Shown in pieces: positions 1 through 12,700 of a stretch of DNA of 64,000 nt (positions are counted from its first letter, which is position 1; each line of letters starts with the position of its first letter). Source of the DNA: Siphonodentalium dalli (lineage: Eukaryota > Mollusca > Scaphopoda > Gadilida > Siphonodentaliidae); NCBI GenBank assembly GCA_032622095.1, contig CP136069.1, forward strand, positions 203,096,690 to 203,160,689. Direction: 5' to 3'. The position numbers and the translations under genes were made by a program. The notes under the pieces were generated by a model. It did not search any database. It saw only the letters and a program-made list of their open reading frames with translations, and was not told the DNA's origin.

Positions 1-1129
1 TGTTTCATAACAGGGGTGTATGGTTTTCAAAAATATATGTAGTTTATACAATTCAAAAGTATTATCTATATAATGTTATACAGACATAATATGATGGGGA
101 TGCTGGCCCCTATGACCACTAAATCGTTCATATAAAAGAAAGTAAGTTAGCCCTCATTTGAATGGTTTCACACATTACAATGTTTTACAAGTAGCTTGGG
201 CACTAAAAGCCACAACCTTCAATGTTAATCTTCGAAGTGCTCTGTGGCCCCTAAAATTCAATCAACCATGAAAATGTGAACAAATGGGAAAATAAGGTTC
301 CTGGAAATACTAACAACTACCATATTGATTTTCAAAACAAGTCATCACTTACAATAGTAATGTATATTTATCTGCCTGTTTCCCCATTGCATAGATAAAT
401 CATATTGGCTATCAGCTGTTGTTTTAATTTTGAAAGCACGTGTCTGAAGGGTTAATATATATTTCAAAAATCAATTAATCAGTCAATACCAAAATTGATA
501 GAAGTGAATAGTGTGCAAAGATACCCAATATATATTAAGAGATATGAGGAAGAGTCCATGTACATTATAGCATGTGTCTATGGAAACCTTGGAAAGGGTT
601 GATTATTTTTGAAGCAAATTAATGGAATTTAGAAGACACTTATATAGGTGAGGGGGCCCTTATCTCACCCTGTAATGAAATTTCAAGAATAGGAAAAACA
701 CCAGTCTTGTGCTGCCATTAATCAATTTGACAGTTAGAATAAACAAACAGCCAGCCACCAGTGTTGTTTATCTTGCTTGACCCACCAGAGCTCTGTATCA
801 TATGTCATCACTCATTTCATAACAGATTTCACTTGGAATGACAACATCTATAAAAATCCTCTCATATACTCTGGATGTTGGATGATCACATGGTAATTTA
901 TTGATATCATTATATTACATGAAACTATTGCAATAAAATCTTCATATTTTCAAAACAGGATATCACACCTAATTAATCGTATAAAACTAAAATAAATGAA
1001 AGTGTCAATTTTTGTTTATTATTTAAAAAAATTTTTTATTGTTATTAAAGTTCAAAAAAAAATTAATATCTGTATATGCTAAATTTAGCAAGGAGCTAAA
1101 TATAAAAAAATTGAAATTTAAAAAAAAAA
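1..1129. other. CCDC25 3' intron or flank, no recognised feature
   Basis: AT-rich DNA. The remaining CCDC25 exons were looked for on the minus strand (basic coiled-coil, ending in an acidic Asp-Glu-Phe-Met-like tail) and not found. Confidence 0.4.
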
Positions 1130-1535
1130 AAAAAATTCTCGAAAAAGGGTCATAACTCCTTTAAAATTAATCGGACAAACCCATATTCGGACTCGATCTG
1201 TATTTTGGGCTGTGAAACTCACATACCAAATTTGGTTCCAATCAGATAAAAAATGTTTGAGTTATGGCAGAATGCGTGAATTCTAAGTTGAAAAAGGGCC
1301 ATAACTCTGTAACAAAAACTCGGATCAAACCCAAATTCGAACTCGATCTGTATTTTGGGCTGAGAAACCCATATACAAAATTTGGTTTTGATCGGATAGA
1401 AAATGTTTGAGTTATCGCATTACTCGTAAAGTGTCTACGGACAGACAGACAGACAGACGGACAGACGGACAGACGGACGAACGACGAGTGGTCAATCCGG
1501 GCAACGACACTATGTTTACCATACTATGGTATGGG
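1130..1535 (+). repeat. GGAC-tailed tandem repeat
   Basis: Two ~140-bp units (agggccataactc ... ttgagttatcg) are followed by a short GACAGACAGACGGACGGACR tail and a small CCATACTATGGTATGG palindrome. The same family recurs at 1540-2990 and 6420-6710. Confidence 0.7.
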
Positions 1536-2990
1536 TAAACATAAAAAGGGCCATATCTCTGGTATAACAAATTGGATCTAACCCATATTCAAACTCGTTC
1601 TGTATTTTGAGTTGAGAAACTCACATACCGAATTTGGTTCCTATCAGATGAAAAATGGTTGATTTATCGAAGTACACGTATGTGTGAATTATATGTCAAA
1701 GGACCATAACTCCATTAAAAAAAATCCGATCAAACCCATATTCGAACTCAATCTGTATGTTGGTCTGAGAAACTCATACACCAGGGACCAGCCTAGACCA
1801 GATTTTCAGGGCGAAATGACTTCGCTCTACTATAAAAATAAGGCGAAGTGGCCGTTCTATAGGGCGAAGTGAGTCTACAAAATTTAAATTGATCAGTACT
1901 ACGACAGGAATAGCTATAGAACGAAAATAGTAGAGATGACATATGTCAATTAAACTTATGAAACAATGGTTGAAATATGGAGTCATTATGTTCACTTCAT
2001 GACCCTAATAACTATTAATAATACCCAAACATAATTGTGAGAGGATAGCAGCATTTTATATCGTAATTGTGGGAGAATGAAAGGATTTTATTTCATATTA
2101 TTCGGGTTTTTAAAAATGCCAACAATATATCAAACCAAAACGAAACAAAATCATGAACACTTTTACTGTGCTCTGTTAGTAATCCCGTTTGAAATTTTAA
2201 TATGCTTCACAAATGAATTTGTTTTAAAATTTCTTTAACCAAACTCCATAGAGGGAGTGATGAATTGACACATTGTGAGAGGTGTGAGTTGTAATCTTCA
2301 TTGTAAGGTGTGGTAATCACGGTAATCTAAAAATAACAACAACCAGATTAACACTTGAGGTCCGACGATGTTTTCACAGGTGCCAGTAATCAGACTCCTT
2401 TGTCAACATGCTTCCAGATTGGAGCAATACAGGTGTTAATTGTTTTATAACACCCTGATACACCCTGATAGTGGAGTATTGTGTGCAATCACAGTTGACA
2501 GTTGTAAATTATCATAAATTATTTGGGGGATTTTGCCGATTTTCGTCAGTCAACTTTGGAATTTTCAGGGCGACTTGAACTTCGCCCGACTGCAAAAATA
2601 AGGCGAAGTGGACGGCGCTAGGGCGAAGAAGTCGCCCACGTCGCCCTCTCGGCTGGTCCCTGTCATACACCAAATTTGGTTCCAATCAGATAAAAAATGT
2701 TTGAGTTATGGCAGAATGTGTGAATTCTAAGTCGAAAAAGGGCCATAACTCTGTAAAAAAAAGTCGGATCAAACCCATATTCGAACTCAATCTGTATTTT
2801 GGGCTGAAAACCCCATATACAAAATTTGGTTTTGATCAGGTAAAAAATGTTTGAGTTATCGCATTACACGTAAAGTGTCTACGGACGGACAGACGGTACG
2901 ACATACGGACGGACGGACGGACACACGACGAGTGGTCAATCCGGACAACGACACTATGTTTACCATACATGGTATGGGTAAACATAAAAA
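1536..2990 (+). repeat. GGAC-tailed repeat interrupted by a hAT-like element
   Basis: Second copy of the ccataactc/ttgagttat repeat, ending in a GGAC tail and the CCATACATGGTATGG palindrome. It is split by the insertion at 1782-2662. Contains no gene. Confidence 0.65.
1782..2662. mobile_element. Non-autonomous hAT-like element
   Basis: Ends CAGGGACCAGCC and GGCTGGTCCCTG, with a subterminal AGGGCGAA/TTCGCCC region. The flanking 8-bp duplication TCATACAC is at 1774-1781 and 2663-2670. An 8-bp target duplication with a CAGGG terminus fits hAT. There is no transposase frame. Confidence 0.87.
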
Positions 2991-3248
2991 CTAGTGTGAA
3001 TCAACTTAGAGTGTGTCAAATTTTCCAAATTAAGGAGTTTCTAGAACCTTGAAATCCAAATGTTCGTTTTCCAGTTTCAAGGATAGATGCATAAACCTTG
3101 AGATAGTCTCCCTTTGACTGGTTCATAGATCATTGAGGAGAGGAAGTACCCATAAGTGAGACCAGCACTTGTCCTCCAATCCCATTGTCTGCAATAATTG
3201 TATATCATATACTTTGTTCAATTAGACAAATTAGACAAATAAATATGT

Positions 3249-3513
3249 TTAACCCTTCCATGACTGGAACTTCTGAAATTTTGCAAAAACCCTGTGCCAA
3301 TGCATTCTCTTATATATGAGAGTCTCCCATAGGGAGCCTCGCATATTCACATTACTCCCATATTGGCCTAACAATATTTATCTTGACATTGTAAGCCAGT
3401 GTATTCTCTTATATATGTGAGGATCCCTATGGGAAACTCGCATTTAGAAGAGAATGCACTGCCACAGGATCTTTAATGCTGTTCCAGTGCAGCTACCCTC
3501 ATCAAAGGGTTAA
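3249..3513. mobile_element. TTAA MITE with hairpin modules (CCCTTCC type)
   Basis: TTAA at both ends. The termini read CCCTTCCATGACTGGA and ...CAAAGGG. Internally it carries the ATGCATTCTCTTATATATG hairpin arms. TTAA target duplication is typical of piggyBac-like transposition. Confidence 0.72.
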
Positions 3514-3629
3514 AATTAAGAAATGAAACAAGCTTCACCATCGTTACCTAATGCGCTGCACAACTTGCCAACTGAGTCAATGGGAACACTTCCTGGTCGC
3601 ACAACGTGAGAATGTTATGTTTGACTTAC

Positions 3630-3733
3630 ATCTTTCTGCCTGTGGAAGCCCACCTGACCGACATCCATTCCTCCTGTTTTCTTGAGATTTGCCCACATGG
3701 TGTAAACTACATCTATATTATTCATTTTGTTAC
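3630..3733 (-). CDS. CCDC25: CCDC25 exon 6
   Basis: 104 nt with a CCCACAG acceptor and a GTAAGT donor. It encodes [19 protein letters not shown] then [16 protein letters not shown], matching the end of the human globular domain. It ends in phase 0; the next exon is not visible leftward. Confidence 0.94.
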
Positions 3734-6700
3734 CTGTGGGTACGAAAAACAAGGTAGCCATATAGATATGTTATAAACTGACAATAGCCAAATAGACAGG
3801 CCTGAAAAATAATGTGAATATATGGTGCCGGACATTAGCAAATGAGGACCCAGAGGGTGAATTTAGTGACACTCCTCCACACAGAATTTTTGCAAATAAA
3901 AATAAACAAAATGAACACATAATTATCTCAAATATGTTAAAATTCCCTGCATTACAACCAATAAAATGGTTTGATGACCCATTTCGCCAAGAAAATTCAA
4001 AATCGAGAAGATAATATTTTTAATAAATCACGGAAGTTTCAGAAGATTTTACTGAGGTAGGTCACCTGACCGATCAGCTGATCAGCGTGGTCAAATGACT
4101 GTATTTTCTGTACAGCCATGGGCGGAGCTTAAAAAAAATTCGGCCAATCGCGCAATGAGTTGATAATTACATATGAAATATCGCAATATCGCCGATTAAA
4201 TGGCTTTATACGATAAATAAATGGTGATCATAAAATAAAAACTGTTTGAATGTGCGGATTATGAACTGGATTTGCTAGCACATTAATCTTTTAACAAGCT
4301 AAACACAAACCTGTAATACTGTTGGCTTTAACGAGCTGAACACAGTCTTCTATCACAGACTCTGGGATGTTGTCAATGGTTTCATTCTTCAGAAAATAAA
4401 AAGATACATATGTCATTAACCCTTTACCCAACAGATTGGCCCTGTGCCAATGCATTCTCTTATATATGCGAGTCAACCATAGGTCGCCTCGCATTAGGCC
4501 AATGCATTCTCTTATATATGCGAGGCGACCTATGGTCGACTCGCATATATAAGAGAATGCATTGGCACAGGGCATAACTGTAACTATCACAATGTGGTCA
4601 AGGAGCCGGTTCCAATGATATCCATATTTGTATGGTTCTATTGAGACAGAACGAAGATATTTTAGGCTGTTGAAGCTTTATTTGGCCGGTTTTGTTGGGT
4701 AAAGGGTTAAAGGGATGAGCGGCCTTTGTTGTAGGTTATAAATTAGAAATAACATTATCAAATTATGATAATTTCCTCAAGAATATACTAATAGTATAGC
4801 ATAATGATGATATGAATGCGATATTATTCACAAAACACGTTTTGTGTCCGAGTAAATACAGGTCGACTGTTGTTTAGATTCTCGCAAAAAGCGCAGCGAA
4901 TTGTTTATAAGAGGAGTCACGATATTGCGCCATTTCCTTATTTAGATTCGCCCGCTTTACGTCGGTTGTAAAACTCCTAATTTGGTGAGCTTACAACTTA
5001 TAACTCACAAAACGATTCATCGTAATATTCTTTATTTGGTATGTATTACCATATATAGGTTAGGAGAAAATACTAACTGGATTGAAAAATATTCATCTCT
5101 TTGCGAGAACAATTATATTACGTACACGTTTTCTGTCTGATCATTTCCCAATCATGAAGTAGCATGGATTAGCTTCATTTTGAACTGACAGCGGGTAGAA
5201 TGGGTCGATTAAAATAAAATTTGGTGTGATTTGAATGCGATTATTGATTGCGCCCATAATTTTATCTATGCATTCCACAGCGAAATGGAACATTTTCTTT
5301 GAACGATAGGGTAGTTCAAAGTGTTTGTCTATAAACAATCGTAACGTAACTTTTTTAAATATTCTTTCTGTTTATGGCGGTTTTAGTGGATGTGACTATT
5401 TTAAAACCTATAACCACAGGAAAGGCCGCCCGTATCTTTAATGGAGATATAATGAATCTTGGCTGATTATAATCACAGTAAATATGTTGGCAGTTAAAGG
5501 GACTAAAGTCATACGAAGTGGGTTCATGCAAAATAATATAAAAGTCTGTAAAACAACTACAATTCAGGCGATGCAGCTAGATATCCTCGCATATATAAGA
5601 GAATGCATTGGCCTAACAATTTTTTATCATTTGTTATAAATTTTTCTTACATTCTTTAACAATTTTTATAATTTTTTATAATTTTTTGTTACATTTTTTA
5701 ACAATTTTTATAATTTTTTCTTACATTCTTTAACAATTATAAAAAATATATAAATTTGTTAGGCCAATACATTCTCTTAAATATGCGAGGCAACCTATAT
5801 AACAGTATGCATTGGCACAGAGTTTTCGCAAAAATTCAGGAAGCTCCAGTAATGAAAGGCTTAAAAACAATATTTTCAACTCAAAATGCATTTTCAGGTT
5901 GATATTTCTCACTGAGATGTAATTATATGTATAAGTAAAGAGAGGCGATCACGATCGGCAGATGTTAACCCATGCCAATAGTAAATTTCTATGATTGAAA
6001 TCATAATCTAGAGTTTTGATGTGGTCAAAACAGAAGGGTTAATTGGAATTTAAGGATCAAGGTTAAGAAGGGTTAATATAACATCTATAAAGCCTGTCAC
6101 TACTATCATAGTGCAAGCAGTTCTTGCAAATGGCCATGTGACATATCAAAATAATATAGTTACTTAATAATGGAAAAGTTAGAAGACATGGAATGGATAA
6201 AAGGGGTTAAATCTCTATCTTGGCCCTCTTTGACAGGTCGGTCACATATTAACAATCTGAATAACTACCATCCAAGGCCCCTGTCAGTTTATTCAGATTG
6301 GTGGTTCCCAAGATTTTTTATTTTTTTTCATTAATTTTTTTTTTTTTAAGATAAAATGTTTTGGTTTTTGCTTTAAATATTTTTTGTTGTTAAATTGAGC
6401 AAGAAGTTCAATCTAAAAAACAAATTCATGTTTTTTTTTTTAAAAAGAGCCATAACTCCTTTAAAATAAATTGGATTAAACCCATATTCGAATTTGATCT
6501 GTATTTTGGGCTGAGAACTCATATACAAAATTTGGTTCTGATCAGATAGAAAATGTTTGAGTTATCGCTTTATGCATAAAGTGTCTACGGACTGACGGAT
6601 GAACAGATGGCTAGACAGACAGACAGATGGATGGACAGACGAACGAACGATGAGTGGTATATCCAGACATCGACACTATGTGTACCATACTATGGTATGG

Positions 6701-9700
6701 GTACACATAAAATCTCTGTTTCCTACTATCTGTCTAATTACACAGTTTAATACTATCATGAGAGGAGAGAAGGAGCGCTGGTGCAGCATTAAAGATCCTG
6801 TATGGGAGCTTTGCTTATATAAGAGATTGCATTGACTTACAAGGTCAAGATAAATATTGTTAGGCCAATGTATTCTCTTATATATGCGAGGCTCCCTATG
6901 GGAGACTCGCAAATATAAGAGAATGCATAGGCACAGGGTATTTCGCAAAATTTCAGGAAGCTCCAGTCATTGAAGGGTTAAATGCAATGTGCTGAATCAC
7001 AAACTGTTCATAAATTGCTTGGTGATATATAAGTTTGGGATTTGGCTCGATGCCTTCAAACTGTCATGTAATTACATTAGGAGACTGAGGTTATTCGTTG
7101 ATAGTTCAATGGTGTTATTAATGAATGTAGATTAACTTACAGGATGCAACCGCAAATAAACATGAGCAGATGAAACTTTATCCACGTGAAACCTGAAAAC
7201 AAGAACACAATTAACCCTTCCGTGACTGGAGCTTCCTGAAATTTTGCAAAAATCCGGTTCCGATGCATTCTCTTATATATGAAAGTCTCACATGCATTGG
7301 TCTACCAATATTTACCATGACCTTGTAAGCCAGTGCATTCTCTTATACGGTATATGCAAGGCTTCCTATGAGAGACTTATATATATAAGAGAATGCACTG
7401 GCACAGGATATTTAATGCTGCATCAGTGCAGCTCCCGTCATGAAAGAGTTAATAAGGAAGCACACACAGCATATTTATGATACAAATATGAAAACTTTCT
7501 AAAATTGATAGCGGATTGTTTTTTTTTGTAAATCAATTGTTTGTTTTTGTAAATCAATAACAGACTGAGATATGAAATGAACACCCTGAGAAATTGTCCA
7601 TGTTCTTATTTACAAAATGTAAAAGGATAGTGACATGAACCTAAAACAGTCTTGAGGTGAACCATTCAAACAGTCTTGAAGTGAACCATTCAATTGGCCT
7701 AAATTTACCTAAAATGAAAATGCCACGAACGAAAAACAGGTCGCGCCAAAGATTTATGTAGGTCTCTCAATCATTGATTCTCACCTTAATTATCGTCTGA
7801 TCAAGTCCCAAAAAATGCGACATTCAAAATTATTAGTTCTATGAGTTGCCCATTTGTAGTTAATAATAGCATTTGTAGTGATTATAACAGTTTGTGTAAC
7901 TCTCCTGGTAACCTATGGGTTACCTAAGCACAAACCAGGTGAACGAAAAATAGGTTATGCAAATTTTTTAAATCTGCAGGCCTGAATTTAGTCGGGCTGC
8001 TTTAAATAGCACTTTAAATAGCCGAAGTGCTGAAGTACCGTATATATGGCAGTTTGAATAAGAGTACCGTAGGCCTACCGGTAGATGCATTTTATTCGCT
8101 TGCCATGTGAATATACAGACATAATTTTGTTTTGAGTAATATGAAAGGCGCGATGGCCTCCATGCACAAATTGTTTGGTATTTCAACATGGGACTAGTCT
8201 ATTTCGAGTCCATACCGTAGTAACCAGGAACGTGATTTTGAATTTGGAAATGAATCATCCTACATGTACTCTCAGGACGCATGGATGCACGTACAGGTGC
8301 AAACAGTATACCCCCTTTTGTGTAATTACTTAGAGCAGTACAGTAGTAACATATACATGTATATAGTTATAGGACTAATCATACCAGACATCTTCAGGAA
8401 ATCCCCATTTTATCAGGTCCTCATCTGAAAAATACATTAAATTTGGTGGTCAGCTACATTGTAATATGCAAAGCCAACATGTCTTGGTCTTACATGACAA
8501 TCAAGCCTGTAAATAGTTTGTCTGACATTTGTGACCCGCCATATCCAAACCAGTCGTAAGTCGGGATTTTTTTACCCTGTGCCAATACATTCTCTTATAT
8601 ATGCGAGTCGACCATAGGTCGCCTCGCATATATTAGAGAATGCATAATATAAGAGAATGCATTGGCCTAACAATTTTTTATCATTTTTTTTAAATAAATG
8701 TTTCTTACAATTTTTAGGACATAAAATAAAAAACATCCATTACCCTGCAGGGAGCCCCACACATATATAGAAGCATATAGAAGAGTGTCGTCTGCTCATG
8801 TTTGTCTGGGGCTCTGTATGGGTGAAATTATAAAATTGTTAAAGAATACAAGACAAAATTATTAAAATTGTAAAAAATTGTTAGGCCAATGCATTCTCTT
8901 ATATATGCGAGGCGACCTATGGTCGACTCGCATATATAAGAGAATGCATTGGCACAGGGTAAAAAAATTCAACTTTTGAAATTCAATCTGATCCTAGCTC
9001 TTCCATAACAGTTGAAGCCAGTGAATTTGGTGACACTAGCCCACCGTGTGGGATAGCGTCACTAAATTCACCCTCTGGGGACCTCTTTCTGCAAATGACA
9101 GACACAGTATTTGTAGGCATGTTGACAATAGTTTCTGACTTGTATAACCAGCCCTAAAAATCCATACAATTTTGTGAGAATCTGCGAGAATCATAAAAAA
9201 TAGAGCATTCTACAGTGAATCAACTGCTTTAATGAGAATCATAATACAGCATTCTATAGTGAATCAACTGCTTTAATGAGAAACAAATTGAGAATAATAA
9301 TTCTGATTCTCATCATCTTTTAACTTAAGCCCTGATAACACATTCTGAAGCTATATGCTAATGAAACAATTTACGAAAACATTGCATAACATGAACTTGA
9401 ACATACATTTTTATAGGAAATGTATTTGAATTATTTTTTCTTTGTAAAAAAAGCTACATTATCTTAAAATAGTGTTGTATGCCAGTAATAGCTTGGAACA
9501 CGCATAATTTATCAGTTTTTTGAATAACATGTATATAGCATTCAAAAAAAGATTATATACCACGGAACTGCAGTAAACAGTTCTAATATGATCCCACTAA
9601 GAGGAGTTGCTTTCAAGTTAAAGTAATAGATGTATTGAGATGAAAGTTATGAGTCAAGAACTTATGGCCACAATCTATCGGTCAAGTTTTGATTACACTT

Positions 9701-12700
9701 TTGGTATCATATGTGACCCGCCATATCAAATCCAGTCGTAAGTCGGGATTTTTTTACCCTGTGCCAATGCATTCTCTTATATATGCGAGTCGACCATAGG
9801 TCGCCTCGCATATATAAGAGAATGCATTGGCCTAACAATTGTTTACAATTTTAATAATTTTTTCATGTATTCTTTAACAATTTTATAATTTCACCCATAC
9901 AGAGCCCCAGACAAACATGAGCAGACGACACTCTTCTATATATGTGTGGGGCTCCCTGCAGGGTAATGGATGTTTTTTATTTTATGTCCTAAAAATTGTA
10001 AGAAACATTTTTTTAAAAAAAATGATAAAAAATTGTTAGGCCAATGCATTCTCTTATATATGCGAGGCGACCTATGGTCGACTCGCATATATAAGAGAAT
10101 GCATTGGCACAGGGTAAAAAAATCCCGACTTACGACTGGATTTGATATGGCGGGTCACATATAATAATGATTCTCGCAAAGTGAAACATGAGAATCAACA
10201 ATTATTCTCACATACATATCTCTGCTTTTTATAGAAAGATAGTCATATCATATACATGTAGGTATGTCCCGTAGTGTCTTGTGGTGAAGGTAGAGTGGCC
10301 GCGTACGGGAACAAATGAAGGGTCCAGAAGATTTGATAACTTTATATTTTTTAAAAGTCTTTGCCGATAAGCACAATAGGTGGATGAACAGAGGTGTTGG
10401 TAATTCGGTGGTCAAAGCGGGAGTGTGTCTGTATTTCTCGACACAAGTAGTTATTCCAACGTATGGTGTATCATGTGTCCAAATAAGGTCTGAGATACCA
10501 TGATACCCTTGTCTATGACGTGTACCATACTTTTGTTTACTATAGAATGATACTGGTTTGATTCTACCTCTCTTATACAATGGTAGCTACCAGTCATTTT
10601 AAACCAATTAAGAATATGATCTTGTTAATTATGCTTGTGTGCTCTTATACTATATCATTTACATCTCCCATGTATTGTGCTTATCTATACAATTAACTCT
10701 AGCAGTTACAATCACTGGGAAAGGGAGTTTATCCTAGATCTGGGAACACATATAACAATAAATATACTATCTTAACCCTTTACCCAACAGAACGGCCCTG
10801 TGCCAATGCATTCTCTTATATATGCGAGTCGACCATAGGTCGCCTTGCATATATAAGAGAATGCATTGGCTTATAATTAACACATTAAAAATTATAAAAT
10901 TGTTAAAGAATGTAAGAACAAATGTTTTTTTTAGGCCAATGCATTCTCTTATATATGCGAGGCGACCTATGGTCGACTCGCATATATAAGAGAATGCATT
11001 GGCACATGGCATAACTGTAACTATCACAATGTGGTCAAGGAGCCGGTTCCAATGATATCCATATTTGTATGGTTCTATTGAGACAGACCCAGCTGTTGAA
11101 GCTTTATTTGGCCAGTTTTGGCCGGTTTGTTGGGTAAAGGGTTAATTAAAAGATTTATCCCACAAGGAGCCTCACACAGATGGAAGCATGCACTGCAGAG
11201 TGTCGTCTGCTCCAGTCTATGTGGGGCTCTATAAAGGGTTAATATGTACTATCGGACAGGTACTACAGGGTTTTTCTGTTATTTGGCCAACAGTAAATCT
11301 TTCAAAATTGAAAGCTATGCATGTACAATAAATATTGCAATTCTGAATTCCTGTCACATTCACATCAACTCACTTGACAGAAGATACTGGGAGAGGGTAG
11401 ATTTTTTATGATCTTAATGTCATTACTGTTCAAAAATTGGCTAAATTCATCTCTGAAAAAAAAAGTTTAAATTAAAACACATGATTCGATTTGGATTTTC
11501 GTACCGTCAAACTTGTGAATCAACTTTGTCATGAAAATAGATGGATTTTAAGGCCTGTTTTATTACAAAAAAATTATCTTATTTCACATGAATCCACATC
11601 GAAGGACTTGGGTCCCTCTAAATATCTCAATTTGGAAAAGTCAGACTGTGTAAAACCTTATTGGTTTTCTGTTTCTACTCACTTTCATATTTGTCAAGTC
11701 CCATAAACAGCATGTACTCTGCCCTCACGACTGAAATGAAATAAACTGGAGATGAGACTGTCCTAAGGCTGATGGGACTAAGGATACCACTGCACTGAAA
11801 TTAGGCTACATTAAATGTAGCCATGTTAAAATACAAGTAATACAAGCTTAGACAAAATTATGCATATTGCAAAAAAAATTATATTTGGAAAAAGGGGGGT
11901 AACTCTAAAAAAAACAGTAGAATGGACCTCATAATTGCAGGTGCACAAATTCCAACGATAGCCTACTATTAAAGTATATATTCCAAGTTTTAAAAATATT
12001 GATTGTAAAAGGCAGGAATACAAGCTCTGACAGACAACATCATGTGAACAAACTATTCACAATTTTGTCCGGCCCGATTTCACCACTGTCAATTGAATCA
12101 TGGTAATCTGAACGTTCACAAAGACTTATATATTACTTATGACTTGTCTTACGTGTCCGTTGCGACTTTTCTCAGGTGGATGACCATATTTAATTTTTTG
12201 TTTTATGATTAATTTTATTATGCTTGGCGCTATTCGTAATCTAAAATAAAAAAGAGTAACCCACAACTTCAACAAACGACCAGCGACAACAACAGACTAC
12301 AGACATTGTAGCAAACTGTGCTAAGGATTTTTATCCATTAATTGCTAACGTTTATCTTGTCTTGGTGATTTTATGTTTATCTTTTATCTTCAATAAAAGT
12401 TTCAATGATGATTATCATGTCATAATCTTATTAAGCCCCTTTAATCATGCACCACAATTAACCACCAAATTAAACTAGAGGTGTGACTGTCCCAATGGGA
12501 CTACGGAGACCCCCCTGTTTTTAAAATACTAAGATGTTTCACATGTCAGTAAACATTTCGAAAAATGGTAATAACTCCACACAAAAAATGTCGGACAGAC
12601 GTCATAATCGCAGGTGCACAGGTTCCCATGGTACTAAATATCAGTGCCAAGAATTAAAAAACATTGACCGAAAAATGTAGGAATAAAAGCTCGGACAAAA

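Noticed and set aside
8530-10159. Inversion of the spacer between the hairpins in the copies at 8530 and 9712
   Set aside because: Because the two hairpins are mirror images, insertion of the whole element on the opposite strand gives the same picture. No recombination event needs to be invoked.
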